Source of the DNA: Streptomyces sp. 35G-GA-8
GTDB lineage: Bacteria; Actinomycetota; Actinomycetes; Streptomycetales; Streptomycetaceae
Direction: 5' to 3'
Assembly: GCF_023534745.1 (NCBI RefSeq)
Contig: NZ_JAMHJQ010000014.1
Span: forward strand, 166,800 to 230,799
DNA: 64,000 bases
The notes under the pieces are model-generated. The model made no database searches. It saw only the letters and a program-made list of their open reading frames with translations, and was not told the DNA's origin. How positions within the stretch are numbered: the first letter of the stretch is position 1; each line of letters starts with the position of its first letter. This document shows, piece after piece, positions 7,666-16,499 of this stretch. Position numbers and translations under genes: made by a program.

Positions 7666-8504
7666 CGACGGTGAACGCCACGGCATCGGCGTCCACGGGC
7701 GCGGACACGAACCCTGGAGGCAGCAGGCTCGGCTGGGCGCTCGCCGACTCCTGGACCATGACCCGGCGCGAACTCGCCCACTGGGGACGGCAGCCGGTCC
7801 AGGTCGTCGTCGGGCTGGTCTTCCCGGTGATGCTGCTGCTGATGTTCGGCTACCTCATCGGCGGCGGACGGGAGATCGAGGGGGCGTACGTCGACTACCT
7901 CGTCCCCGGCATGCTCGCTTTGACCATGGCCTTCGGCCTGGAGTCCACGATGCTCGCCGTCACCCAGGACCTCAACAAGGGGGTGGTGGACCGCTTCCGT
8001 TCGATGCCCATGGCGTCGTCGGCGGTCCTGGTGGGCCGGAGCGTGGCGGACATGCTCCAGTCGGCGGTCGGCCTGATCGTGATGACCGGCGTCGGCTACG
8101 CGATCGGCTGGCGCTGGCACGACGGCACCGCGTCGTTCCTCGGCGCTCTCGGACTGCTGCTGCTGTTCCGCTTCGCGATGCTCTGGCTCGGGATCCAGCT
8201 GGCGATGGTGGCGGGCCGGCCCGAGATGGTGCAGACGGTCCAGATCCTGGTCTGGCCGATCGGCTTCCTCTCCAACGCGTTCGCGACCCCCGAGTCCATG
8301 CCGGGCTGGCTGGGGTCGGTCGTGGAGTGGAACCCCATGTCGGCCACGGCGACGGCGGTACGCGATCTGTTCGGCAGCCCGGGCGGGGCGGGCGGTTCCT
8401 GGGCGGCGGAGCACGCCGGGACGCTGGCGGTCCTCTGGCCGTTGGTGCTGCTCGCGCTCTTCTTCCCGCTGGCGGTACGGCGGTTCGGGCGGCTCAGCCG
8501 CTGA
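7662..8504 (+). CDS. ABC-2 type permease (DrrB-like)
   Basis: 280 aa with six predicted membrane segments in the ABC-2 arrangement: a cytoplasmic N-terminus, [37 protein letters not shown], and further hydrophobic stretches ending [19 protein letters not shown]. The TREL...RQPVQV N-terminus is typical of DrrB-like permeases. Start GTG 7662 overlaps the upstream ABC gene by 4 nt (GTGA), so the two proteins are made in a fixed ratio. Followed by a strong terminator at 8520-8554. Confidence 0.92.
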   Translation: MTTVNATASASTGADTNPGGSRLGWALADSWTMTRRELAHWGRQPVQVVVGLVFPVMLLLMFGYLIGGGREIEGAYVDYLVPGMLALTMAFGLESTMLAVTQDLNKGVVDRFRSMPMASSAVLVGRSVADMLQSAVGLIVMTGVGYAIGWRWHDGTASFLGALGLLLLFRFAMLWLGIQLAMVAGRPEMVQTVQILVWPIGFLSNAFATPESMPGWLGSVVEWNPMSATATAVRDLFGSPGGAGGSWAAEHAGTLAVLWPLVLLALFFPLAVRRFGRLSR

Positions 8505-8519
8505 GCACGCGGCGCGTCG

Positions 8520-8554
8520 GTCCCGCCCCCGGAGAACGGTTCCGGGGGCGGGAC
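8520..8554. terminator. Bidirectional hairpin between the ABC permease and gadB
   Basis: Perfect 14-bp stem, GTCCCGCCCCCGGA pairing with TCCGGGGGCGGGAC around a 7-nt loop, in the 75-bp gap between convergent genes. No long U tract, as usual for high-G+C actinomycetes. Confidence 0.8.
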
Positions 8555-8579
8555 TTCCGTACGGCTGGCCCGGAGGGAT

Positions 8580-10016
8580 CTAGTGATGGAAGGCCGTCGC
8601 CCTCGCCTTGTCCCGGCTCAACGGGTGCTTCTGGGCGCGCAGTTCGGGCAGTACCCGTTCCAGGTCGGCCACCAGCAGCGCCCCCAGATCGGCCGAGAAG
8701 CCATTGCGGCAGACCACCCGCAGCACGCACAGATCCTGGCGGTTGGCGGGAAACGTGTACGCGGGCACGAGCCAGCCGTGCTCGCGCAGCCGGCGCGAGA
8801 CGTCGAAGACGTCGAAGGACGTCACGCCGGGGGCGGTGGTGAACGCGAAGACGGGCAGTTCGTTCCCCCGCGTGAGCAGCCGGAAGTCGCCCAGCTCCTC
8901 GATCCGTCCGGCCAGTCTCCCGGCGATGTCCCGCGCCGTTTGCTGGACGGCGCGGTAACCGTCCCTGCCCAGCCGCAGGAACGTGTAGTACTGCGCCACG
9001 ACCTGCGCGCCCGGCCGGGAGAAGTTCAGCGCGAACGTGGGCATGTCACCGCCCAGGTAGTTGACGCGAAAGACCAGCTCCTCGGGGAGCTCGGCGGGCG
9101 AACGCCACAGCGCCCAGCCGACGCCCGGGTAGACCAGCCCGTACTTGTGCCCGGAGGTGTTGATGGAGGCGACGCGCGGCAGCCGGAAGTCCCAGACCAG
9201 GTCCTCGTCGAGGAAGGGCGCCACCATGGCCCCCGACGCCCCGTCGACATGGACGGGGATGTCGAGCCCCGTACGTTCCTGGAGCGCGTCCAGCGCCGCG
9301 CACAGCTCGGCGACGGGTTCGTACGAACCGTCGAAGGTGGAGCCCAGGACGGCGACCACCCCGATGGTGTTCTCGTCGCAGAGTTCGGCGGCGGCTCCCG
9401 GGTCGAGATGAAAGCGCTCGCCCTCCATGGGCACCTGCCGCGCCTCGACCTCCCAGAAGTTGCAGAACTTGTCCCAGCAGACCTGCACGTTGACGCCCAT
9501 GACGAGATTGGGCCGGGCCGTCGCCGGATAGCGCGAGGCGTTGCGCGCGGCCCAGCGGCGCTTGAGCGCCAGCCCGGCCAGCATGCAGGCCTCGCTGGAT
9601 CCCGTCGTCGAGCAGCCGACGGTCGTCGCCGCGTCGGGGGCGTTCCAGAGGTCCGCGAGCATCGCCACACACCGCCGTTCCAGCTCGGCGGTGCGCGGGT
9701 ACTCGTCCTTGTCGATCATGTTCTTGTCCCGGCACTCCGACATCAGCTTCCTGGCCTGCGGCTCCATCCAGGTGGTGACGAAGGTCGCGAGGTTGAGCCG
9801 CGAGTTGCCGTCGAGCATCAGCTCGTCGTGGACCAGCTGGTACGCCGTGTCCGGCGGGGTCGGGGTGTCGGGAAGCCGCTGGGTGGCCGGTGCCGAGGTC
9901 ATCTCGCTGGTGGGATCGGCCTTCCCGTAGAAGGGGTTGATCGAGAGCCTGAGCATCTCGTCGCGCTCGCTCCGGGGCACTGAGGCCGCCTTGTCCGCGC
10001 CTCGGTGGAGTGGCAT
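8580..10016 (-). CDS. gadB: Glutamate decarboxylase
   Basis: 478 aa, PLP-dependent enzyme converting glutamate to GABA and CO2 with consumption of a proton. Group II decarboxylase motifs: VGCSTTGSSEACMLAGLALKR, the Asp pocket HVDGASGAMVAPF and the Schiff-base lysine in NTSGHKYGLVYPG (Lys291). The N-terminal INPFYGKADP is GadA/B-like. ATG 10016 is preceded by GAGGAGA nine nt upstream. The gene follows a CLC-type channel gene on the same strand, with a hairpin directly upstream of the ribosome site. No GadC antiporter is nearby, so the role could be acid tolerance or glutamate/GABA catabolism. Confidence 0.93.
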   Translation of the reverse strand: MPLHRGADKAASVPRSERDEMLRLSINPFYGKADPTSEMTSAPATQRLPDTPTPPDTAYQLVHDELMLDGNSRLNLATFVTTWMEPQARKLMSECRDKNMIDKDEYPRTAELERRCVAMLADLWNAPDAATTVGCSTTGSSEACMLAGLALKRRWAARNASRYPATARPNLVMGVNVQVCWDKFCNFWEVEARQVPMEGERFHLDPGAAAELCDENTIGVVAVLGSTFDGSYEPVAELCAALDALQERTGLDIPVHVDGASGAMVAPFLDEDLVWDFRLPRVASINTSGHKYGLVYPGVGWALWRSPAELPEELVFRVNYLGGDMPTFALNFSRPGAQVVAQYYTFLRLGRDGYRAVQQTARDIAGRLAGRIEELGDFRLLTRGNELPVFAFTTAPGVTSFDVFDVSRRLREHGWLVPAYTFPANRQDLCVLRVVCRNGFSADLGALLVADLERVLPELRAQKHPLSRDKARATAFHH

Positions 10017-10028
10017 CGGCGAATCTCC

Positions 10029-10055
10029 TCGCGGTGGGTACGGTTCCCACCGCGA
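10029..10055 (-). terminator. Hairpin between the CLC gene and the gadB ribosome site
   Basis: Arms TCGCGGTGGG and CCCACCGCGA (10 of 10) with a 7-nt loop. On the minus strand it lies 44 nt after the CLC stop codon and abuts the gadB Shine-Dalgarno GAGGAG, sharing two bases with it. It could attenuate or separate the two genes or modulate gadB translation. Confidence 0.6.
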
Positions 10056-10099
10056 GAATACGGACGAACGGTACGAACCGCCCGTCGGGGCCGGGCCGG

Positions 10100-11425
10100 T
10101 CAGCGCAGCGGTGTGCCATCCTCGCGAAGCTGCATCCAGGGGCGGCCCGTCACCAGCAGCCAGCCCGCCGGCGCGGCGACACAGAGCAGCGCGAGCACAT
10201 TCGGATCGGCGACCAGGACCGCCGCGGTGAACAGGCTGAGCCAGCCCTGCCGGGTGATCGCGAGCAGAACGCCGAGCACCCCGCAGACCACCCCCAGGCT
10301 GGGCTGTACGGCCGGGATCAGCGCGTGGGCGCAGAGACCGAGCGCGACCCCGACGAAGACGGCGGGGAAGATCCGCCCGCCGCGGAAGCCGCAGGCGGCG
10401 GCGGTGAGCAGCGCGGCCACCTTCACCACCGTCATCAGCGCGAACGAGCCGGCCGACCAGCCCTCCGGATCGGCGGCCAGCGTCTTCACCTCCTCCAGCC
10501 CCTTGAACAGCGTCAGCGGCCCGCCGAGCGCCCCCAGCAGACCGAGGACCAGTCCGCCCGCGGTGATCGCCAGTACCGGGTGGCCGAGGCGCCGGAAGAA
10601 GGCGTGGACGTACGGGAACGCGTAGACGGCCGCCAGCCCGAGCGCCGCCGCGAGCGGGGTGATCACGAGCGCCGCCAGCAGATCGCTCCAGTGGGTGCCG
10701 GTGTACGCGGGCAGGGCGAGGTCGAAGGTCGGATGGGCGACCAGAACGGTGATGAGCGCGCCAGCGCCGGCCGCGAGCAGCGGGCCGAACAGCATGTCCC
10801 AGAGCGAGCCGGGTCCCGGTCGCGCGGTGAATGTCTCGGTGAGGATCAGCGCGGCGGCCACGGGCGTACCGAACAGCGCCCCGATCGTGCCCGCGGCGGC
10901 GAGCGAGAGCCAGAGTGCCGCCGGGGTGTTGGGCGCGGCCTTGCGGCCGAGCCAGTAGGCGAGCGCCATATTGACGGCGGTGATCGGATTCTCCGGGCCG
11001 AGGCTCACCCCGCCGGCCAGCGCCAGCACCGTGACCACCAGCAGCCCCGGCACCACCCCGGGCGCCATCGGATCCTCGACCAGTCCGGTGGTGGCCGGGT
11101 CGGGTCCGGCGTGCCCGTACACCAGGCGTACGACGATCCCCACCGCGAGCCCGGTGGCCGTGAGCATCACGATGATCCAGAGCGTGGAGTGGCGACCGAC
11201 CCCGAGGGCGTCGGGCAGCGTCTCCCAGAGCACGTCCTCCAGCCGGTGCGCGAGCGCGTCCACGCCCAGCAGTACGAGCGCCGAGGCCGCACCGACCACC
11301 AGGGCGGGCACGACGACGGGCAGCAGGGTGCGGGCCGAGGGATCCGGAGCGGGCGGCGGGGCGGGAGACGGGGCGGCGGGCGGAACGTCATGGGGCACGC
11401 GCTCACCGTAACCATCCGTCACCAT
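10100..11425 (-). CDS. CLC-family chloride channel/transporter-like membrane protein
   Basis: 441 aa with about ten hydrophobic segments. CLC landmarks: GGVSLGPENPI, where most CLC proteins have G(K/R)EGP, GTIGALFGTPVAAALILTE, and FRGGRIFPAVFVGVALG, equivalent to the GxFxP loop. A gating glutamate is displaced (SLGPE instead of REGP), so it belongs to a divergent 'ion channel protein' branch resembling YfeO. A proline-rich N-terminal tail of about 30 residues precedes the first membrane span. ATG 11425 has GGAAG eight nt upstream. Same strand as and just upstream of gadB. Whether it is a channel or an H+/Cl- exchanger is not decidable. Confidence 0.82.
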   Translation of the reverse strand: MVTDGYGERVPHDVPPAAPSPAPPPAPDPSARTLLPVVVPALVVGAASALVLLGVDALAHRLEDVLWETLPDALGVGRHSTLWIIVMLTATGLAVGIVVRLVYGHAGPDPATTGLVEDPMAPGVVPGLLVVTVLALAGGVSLGPENPITAVNMALAYWLGRKAAPNTPAALWLSLAAAGTIGALFGTPVAAALILTETFTARPGPGSLWDMLFGPLLAAGAGALITVLVAHPTFDLALPAYTGTHWSDLLAALVITPLAAALGLAAVYAFPYVHAFFRRLGHPVLAITAGGLVLGLLGALGGPLTLFKGLEEVKTLAADPEGWSAGSFALMTVVKVAALLTAAACGFRGGRIFPAVFVGVALGLCAHALIPAVQPSLGVVCGVLGVLLAITRQGWLSLFTAAVLVADPNVLALLCVAAPAGWLLVTGRPWMQLREDGTPLR

Positions 11426-11652
11426 CCGTAACGCTTCCCTGCCGTTCCCCGGGCGCGGTCGCGCCGTGGGGCCCCGCTGCTTTGGGAGGGTCTGCCCCGG
11501 CTGCGTCCGGTGTGGGCCCCCGGCCGGATCCGGAGTGCGTCGGTAAGGGGCCGGGTGGAACCTGGAAGGGCAGGTAGGCGTTGATAGCTTGTGCGCGGCC
11601 GACCACGCCGAATCGACGATCGACCGACTAATGACACAGGAGTCCGGAACCC

Positions 11653-12426
11653 GTGACCACCCTTGCGCTCGGACCCAGCTGGCTGGATCCGGATTATCTG
11701 ATCGGGACTTTCGGGCTGATCGGTGTTCTGGTCATCGTCTTCGCCGAATCCGGCCTGCTCATCGGCTTCTTCCTGCCGGGCGACTCACTGCTCTTCACCA
11801 CCGGCCTGCTGGTGACGGCCGGCACCCTCAAGACCCCGCTCTGGCTGGTCTGTCTGCTGATCGTGCTCGCCGCGATCATCGGTGACCAGGTCGGCTATCT
11901 CTTCGGCCGGAAGGTGGGTCCCGCGCTGTTCAAGCGCCCGGACTCCAAGTTCTTCAAGCAGGAGAACGTCGAGAAGGCGCACGAGTTCTTCGAGAAGTAC
12001 GGCCCCAAGTCGCTGGTCCTGGCGCGCTTCGTGCCCGTCGTCCGTACGTTCACGCCGATCATCGCCGGTGTGAGCCAGATGAACTACCGCTCGTTCATCA
12101 CGTACAACATCGTCGGCGGCACGCTGTGGGGCGCGGGCGTCACGCTGCTGGGAGCCGCCCTCGGCAAGATCGAGTTCGTGACCGAGAACATCGAGATGAT
12201 CCTGATCGGCATCGTGGTGCTCTCGGTGCTGCCGATCGTGATCGAGTTCCTGCGGGCACGTTCCAAGTCCAAGAAGGAAGCCGCGCGGCAGCCGGGCGTC
12301 GATGACGGTCTGGTCGGTCCGGGTACGGCCGCGACGGACGGGCGTGCGCCGATGACGCCGCCGAGCGCTCCGGGTACGCCGGGCGCCCCGGGCGGCGGTG
12401 GCCGCGGCCGTCACGCCAAGCGCTGA
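11653..12426 (+). CDS. DedA-family membrane protein
   Basis: 257 aa. DedA (SNARE-associated/VTT) features: VLVIVFAESGLLIGFFLPGDSLLF, DQVGYLFGRKVGP, then the conserved re-entrant-loop motif LVLARFVPVVRTFTPIIAG, and a C-terminal membrane helix MILIGIVVLSVLPIVIEFL. The last 55 residues are a hydrophilic Pro/Gly-rich tail. GTG 11653 follows AGGAG by ten nt. DedA proteins are linked to undecaprenyl-phosphate or phospholipid translocation and membrane homeostasis. Convergent with the ThrE-like gene. Confidence 0.9.
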   Translation: MTTLALGPSWLDPDYLIGTFGLIGVLVIVFAESGLLIGFFLPGDSLLFTTGLLVTAGTLKTPLWLVCLLIVLAAIIGDQVGYLFGRKVGPALFKRPDSKFFKQENVEKAHEFFEKYGPKSLVLARFVPVVRTFTPIIAGVSQMNYRSFITYNIVGGTLWGAGVTLLGAALGKIEFVTENIEMILIGIVVLSVLPIVIEFLRARSKSKKEAARQPGVDDGLVGPGTAATDGRAPMTPPSAPGTPGAPGGGGRGRHAKR

Positions 12427-12447
12427 CCACCACCTCGACGAGACCCC

Positions 12448-14127
12448 TCAGAAGCCGCGCGTCCGCTTGGCCGCGCGGCGGCTCGACGCCCGGCCCGCTC
12501 CCGGCACCGTGAGGAAGAGCCGGGCGATCTCCCCGCCGAGATTCACCCCGACGGCGATCGCCAGCGCCAGCGCCACCGCCTGGGAGAGCGAGGTGAGCCC
12601 GCTGGCCGGCTCGTTCTGCGCGAAGCCCAGCAGCCCGAAGTAGGTCGCCGAGCCCGGCAGCAGCGGTCCGATCGCCGCCGTGATGTAGGGCAGCGCGGAG
12701 GCGAACTGGTAGCGCGAGAAGAGCTGCCCGAAGAGCCCCACCAGACCGGCGGCGACCGCCGTCGAGGCCACCGGCGAGATACCGCCCACGTCATGCATCG
12801 CCGCGTAGACGATCCAGGCCACACCGCCGTTGAGCGAGACCATCAGCACGGTCGAGCGGTCCTGCTGGAGCAGGATCGCGAAGGCGAAGCTCAGGGTCAC
12901 CGCCGCCAGGGTCTGGGCCACCGGCCGTACCTCGCTGTGCAGCGCCGCTTCCGGCGTCAGCTGCGCGTGCAGCTGAACGCCCAGATAGAGCACGAGCAGC
13001 ACACCGACGACGATCGCGATGAAGAAGTACATGACTTCCAGGAGCCGTGCGGCGGCGGTGATGTAATAGCCCGTCAGCCCGTCCTGCACCCCCGCCACCA
13101 GCGCCCGCCCCGGCAGCAGCGCGAAGAGACCACCGGTGATCACGGCCGAGGGCCGGCCCTCCCACGAGACATGCGGGCCGAGCAGCGTCAGCGCCACCCC
13201 CATCGCGGCGGGCGGCATCGCGGCCACCACGAACTGATAGAACTCCGGCAGCCCGCGCCCGGCGCACAACCAGGCCAGCCGGTCGCCGAGCATCGCGCCG
13301 AGCGCCGCCGCCGCGAACACCACCACGCCACCGCCGACCAGCACGGACGCCGCCCCGGCCAGCAGCCCGCTGGACGCGGTCAGCGCCCAGCCGGGGTACG
13401 GGTGCCGGTTGCGGCGGATCTCCGCGAGCCGCCGGTACGCCTCCTCCAGCGTGACGTCCGTGTCCTCGGTGGTGATGTCGTCGACGAGCGTGAAGACGGC
13501 GGACAGCCGGGTGTAGTCGGTGCCCCGTCTGCGTACGGTCCTGCTGGCCGTCACCGGGTCGTCCACCAGCGACGGCTGATGGGAGATGGACAGCAGGGTG
13601 AAGGTGACGGTCGGCTCGCAGCGGTCGAGGCCGTACGCGCGGCTGACCGCGAACATGGCGGCCTCGACATCCTCGGCGCCCTCGCCGCCGGCCAGCAGCA
13701 GCTCACCGATACGCAGTGTCAGGTCGAGCACCCGGGGCACGGCGGGCCCCTGGTCGTCGTGGCGCTGGACCCGCTCCGGTACGGGGCGCTCGCCCGACGG
13801 CATCCGCAGCAGGGTGCGCATGCGGTCCTGCCAGGGTGCTTCCTTGCTCAACTGGATCACCGGGACGCCCCGGGCGGGGGTGTACGCGTGGGGCGACTGC
13901 CGCCCGCCGGCCGCGCCGGGCGGCGTACCGCCCGGCAGATCGAAGGCCGAGCCCTCCGACTCGGCCGGCTGCTCCGTATTCAGCCCCTCGGGAAGGGCGA
14001 ACTCCGACGTCGGATGGTCGTCCTCGGGAAGCGGCGGCTGCTCCACTCCGAACGGCGGGGTGAAGGCGCTGTGCGCCTCGTCCGTCTGAGGCTTCCGGTC
14101 CTCCTGACCGCCGGACTCCGCCACCAC
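12448..14127 (-). CDS. ThrE-family threonine/serine exporter-like membrane protein
   Basis: 559 aa. About 130 hydrophilic N-terminal residues, then a cytoplasmic DUF1212/ThrE-type domain (LDLTLRIGELLLAGGEGAEDVEAAM and YTRLSAVFTLVDDITTEDTDVTLEEAYRRL), and about ten membrane helices (ThrE plus DUF3815). Corynebacterium ThrE exports threonine and serine; the substrate here is inferred. GTG 14127 is chosen because AGGGAG lies 6 nt upstream; an ATG at 14211 in the same frame has no ribosome site. Separated from ppa upstream by a strong hairpin. Convergent with dedA. Confidence 0.87.
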   Translation of the reverse strand: MVAESGGQEDRKPQTDEAHSAFTPPFGVEQPPLPEDDHPTSEFALPEGLNTEQPAESEGSAFDLPGGTPPGAAGGRQSPHAYTPARGVPVIQLSKEAPWQDRMRTLLRMPSGERPVPERVQRHDDQGPAVPRVLDLTLRIGELLLAGGEGAEDVEAAMFAVSRAYGLDRCEPTVTFTLLSISHQPSLVDDPVTASRTVRRRGTDYTRLSAVFTLVDDITTEDTDVTLEEAYRRLAEIRRNRHPYPGWALTASSGLLAGAASVLVGGGVVVFAAAALGAMLGDRLAWLCAGRGLPEFYQFVVAAMPPAAMGVALTLLGPHVSWEGRPSAVITGGLFALLPGRALVAGVQDGLTGYYITAAARLLEVMYFFIAIVVGVLLVLYLGVQLHAQLTPEAALHSEVRPVAQTLAAVTLSFAFAILLQQDRSTVLMVSLNGGVAWIVYAAMHDVGGISPVASTAVAAGLVGLFGQLFSRYQFASALPYITAAIGPLLPGSATYFGLLGFAQNEPASGLTSLSQAVALALAIAVGVNLGGEIARLFLTVPGAGRASSRRAAKRTRGF

Positions 14128-14245
14128 CCACCGCTCCCTCGCTCCTGGGGCGATCTCGGTCCTGTCCGGTCGCCGCGCAGTCACACGTCTGCCCAGTATG
14201 GGCATGGACATGGACAGTCACACACGCGGATGAGTCACACACGCG

Positions 14246-14283
14246 GACGGGCGGCGTACCCCGCGTGGGGTACGCCGCCCGTC
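14246..14283 (-). terminator. Strong hairpin downstream of ppa
   Basis: 17-bp perfect stem (GACGGGCGGCGTACCCC with its complement) and a GCGT-type loop, 47 nt after the ppa stop codon. Likely the ppa terminator, insulating the thrE-like gene that follows on the same strand. A 15-bp direct repeat AGTCACACACGCGGA lies beside it. Confidence 0.8.
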
Positions 14284-14329
14284 ATCCGCCTGTCATCCGT
14301 CCGGCGGCCGGTGCCCGGTCAGGGCCTGG

Positions 14330-14824
14330 TCAGTGCGCGCCGCCCTGGGCCTCAAGTCGCTTGTAGGAGGCCTCGATCTCGGCCTCGGCCTCGGCGCGGC
14401 CGACCCAGTCGGCGCCCTCGACGGACTTGCCGGGCTCCAGGTCCTTGTAGACCTCGAAGAAGTGCTGGATCTCCAGGCGGTCGAACTCCGAGACGTGATG
14501 GATGTCGCGCAGGTGCTCCACCCGGGGGTCGGACGCGGGGACGCACAGCAGCTTGTCGTCGCCGCCGGCCTCGTCCGTCATCCGGAACATGCCGATGGCA
14601 CGGCATTTGATGAGGCAGCCCGGGAAGGTCGGCTCGTCGAGGATGACCAGCGCGTCCAGCGGGTCGCCGTCCTCGCCGAGGGTGTTCTCGACGAACCCGT
14701 AGTCGGCCGGGTAGCTGGTCGAGGTGAAGAGACGACGGTCAAGACGGATCCGACCGGTCTCGTGGTCCACCTCGTACTTGTTCCGCGAACCCTTAGGGAT
14801 CTCGATGGTGACGTCGAACTCCAC
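14330..14824 (-). CDS. ppa: Inorganic pyrophosphatase (family I)
   Basis: 164 aa, the usual size. Begins [20 protein letters not shown] and contains the metal- and substrate-binding core [20 protein letters not shown] (DxDPxD) and [16 protein letters not shown], then [15 protein letters not shown]. Hydrolyses PPi in the cytosol to drive biosynthesis. GTG 14824 is chosen over upstream ATGs at 14839 and 14848 because GGAGGA lies 7 nt upstream and actinobacterial orthologues begin MEFDV. Divergent from the PBP4-like gene; followed by a strong terminator. Confidence 0.96.
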   Translation of the reverse strand: MEFDVTIEIPKGSRNKYEVDHETGRIRLDRRLFTSTSYPADYGFVENTLGEDGDPLDALVILDEPTFPGCLIKCRAIGMFRMTDEAGGDDKLLCVPASDPRVEHLRDIHHVSEFDRLEIQHFFEVYKDLEPGKSVEGADWVGRAEAEAEIEASYKRLEAQGGAH

Positions 14825-15001
14825 GGGTGGCTCCTCCATGATCAACACATTTGTCAGTGGTGCTGCGACTTCACGCAGGAGACCCCCCGTCCGGGAGCGG
14901 ACAGCGGGCCCACTCCTGGCCGGGGTGCCATGCTCGTGGCAAGGCGCAGTGATTAAGTGTCCCCCACGCAGCAGTGTGATCGCGAAAGGGGCTGGTCAAC
15001 C

Positions 15002-16402
15002 GTGCTTGAGCCGAAAGTGTGGCAGGTCACGGCGGGTTCCGTCGTGATCGGCATGGCGCTCGCCGCCGTGGCGGTGGCCGCGGCCGGCCCCTGGGACTCC
15101 GGTCAGCGTAAGGCCGAGCGGGAATGGGTGGTCGCGCAGAGCCGTACGGGTGGCGCACATCACGGCCCGTCCGCCCCCCGTACGCCCGTGCCCGCCCCCA
15201 GCGCCGCCGGCGTGCTCTCCGCGCTCTCCGCACCCGACAGCGACCCCCCGAATGCCGGAACCGCGTCCGTGGATCTCGGGAAGAAGCTCGGACCGCTCCT
15301 CGACGACCCCGCGCTCGGCGAGGCCCGGTCGGCGTCCGTCATCGACGCCACCACCGGTGAGCAGCTGTACGGGAAGGCGGCCGGCACCCCGATGACCCCG
15401 GCCTCCACGGTCAAGGTCGCGACGGTGGCCGCCGCGCTCTCCGCGCTCGGCCCCGACCACCGCATCGCCACCACGGTGACCTCCACCGCGGACGCCCGGA
15501 GGATCACCCTGGTCGGCGGCGGTGACGCCACCCTCGGCCGGTCAGGACTGAGCGCCCTCGCCGAGGACACCGCCCGCGCGCTGCGCGACCGGGGCATCAC
15601 CAAGGTCGAGCTCCGCTACGACACCTCCCTCTACTCCGGCCGCCGGGAGCACCCGATCGGCCCCAACGACAACATCGCCCCCGTCGTCGCCCTGATGGCC
15701 GATCAGGGCCGGCTCGACACCTCCCGCAGCGGACCCGCCCCCCGCAGCGGCAATCCGGCGGGCGACGCCGCCCGCGTCTTCGCCGCACTGCTGCGCGAGC
15801 GCGGCGTCCGTACCTCGGCGGCGCCCGAGCCCGGCAAGACCCCCAAGGGCTCGAAGACCGTCGCCAGGACCTACTCACGCCCGCTCTCCGATCTCGCCGA
15901 ACGCGCGCTGACCGACAGCGACAACGACATCGCCGAATCCCTGGCCCGGCAGACCGCCCTCGCGGCGGGCGAACCCGCCAGTTTCGACGGCGCGGGCCGC
16001 GCCGTCGGCGCCGAGCTCAAGAAGCTCGGACTGCCGGTCGCCGGCGCCCGCTTCGCCGACGGCAGCGGCCTCAACCGCCAGGACAAGGTCAGCGCCGCTC
16101 TCCTCACCGCGCTGCTGGCCCGCGCGGCCGACCCCGCCCGCCCCGAGCTGCGCCCCGTACTCACGGGACTGCCGGTCGCCGGGTTCAACGGCACCCTCCG
16201 GAGCCGGTACGCGGACGACGGGCCCGCCGCCGGACTCATCCGCGCCAAGACCGGCACGCTCACCGGGGTGAACGCCTTGGCGGGCACGGTCGTCGACGCC
16301 CGGGGCCGGCTGCTGGCCTTCGCCTTCATGGCAGGCGCCACCCCCGCCCCCGACTCCGCCCAGAAGGCCCTGGACCGGCTGTCCGCGGCCCTGGTCCCGT
16401 GA
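15002..16402 (+). CDS. dacB: D-alanyl-D-alanine carboxypeptidase/endopeptidase (PBP4, DacB-like)
   Basis: 466 aa. N-terminal membrane segment at residues 10-28 (signal or anchor), then a Pro/Ala linker, then a class C penicillin-binding domain with all three active-site motifs: SxxK as S135-TVK, SxN as S306-DN in TDSDNDIAESLAR, and KTG at 416-418. Trims or cleaves peptidoglycan peptides outside the membrane. GTG 15002 has AAAGGGG about ten nt upstream; an earlier in-frame GTG at 14957 lacks one. Followed on the same strand by the zincin, tilS, hpt and ftsH genes. Confidence 0.93.
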   Translation: MLEPKVWQVTAGSVVIGMALAAVAVAAAGPWDSGQRKAEREWVVAQSRTGGAHHGPSAPRTPVPAPSAAGVLSALSAPDSDPPNAGTASVDLGKKLGPLLDDPALGEARSASVIDATTGEQLYGKAAGTPMTPASTVKVATVAAALSALGPDHRIATTVTSTADARRITLVGGGDATLGRSGLSALAEDTARALRDRGITKVELRYDTSLYSGRREHPIGPNDNIAPVVALMADQGRLDTSRSGPAPRSGNPAGDAARVFAALLRERGVRTSAAPEPGKTPKGSKTVARTYSRPLSDLAERALTDSDNDIAESLARQTALAAGEPASFDGAGRAVGAELKKLGLPVAGARFADGSGLNRQDKVSAALLTALLARAADPARPELRPVLTGLPVAGFNGTLRSRYADDGPAAGLIRAKTGTLTGVNALAGTVVDARGRLLAFAFMAGATPAPDSAQKALDRLSAALVP

Positions 16403-16499
16403 TCAGGCGCCCCCTGAGGGTCCCGTAAGGGTCCCGTAGGGGAAGAACCGGGCCACCCACACCCCACCGCTCCCCGTGCCGAGCACGTACGGTTGACGC

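Noticed and set aside
9026-9670. Second protein inside gadB on the same strand
   Set aside because: Arg/Ser-rich out-of-frame translation, a shadow of gadB.
12793-14610. Long plus-strand open frame opposite the ThrE-like and ppa genes
   Set aside because: Spans two real minus-strand genes and a terminator, with no recognisable domain.
14957-15001. Earlier GTG start for the PBP4-like gene
   Set aside because: No ribosome site, and the added residues do not improve the signal segment.
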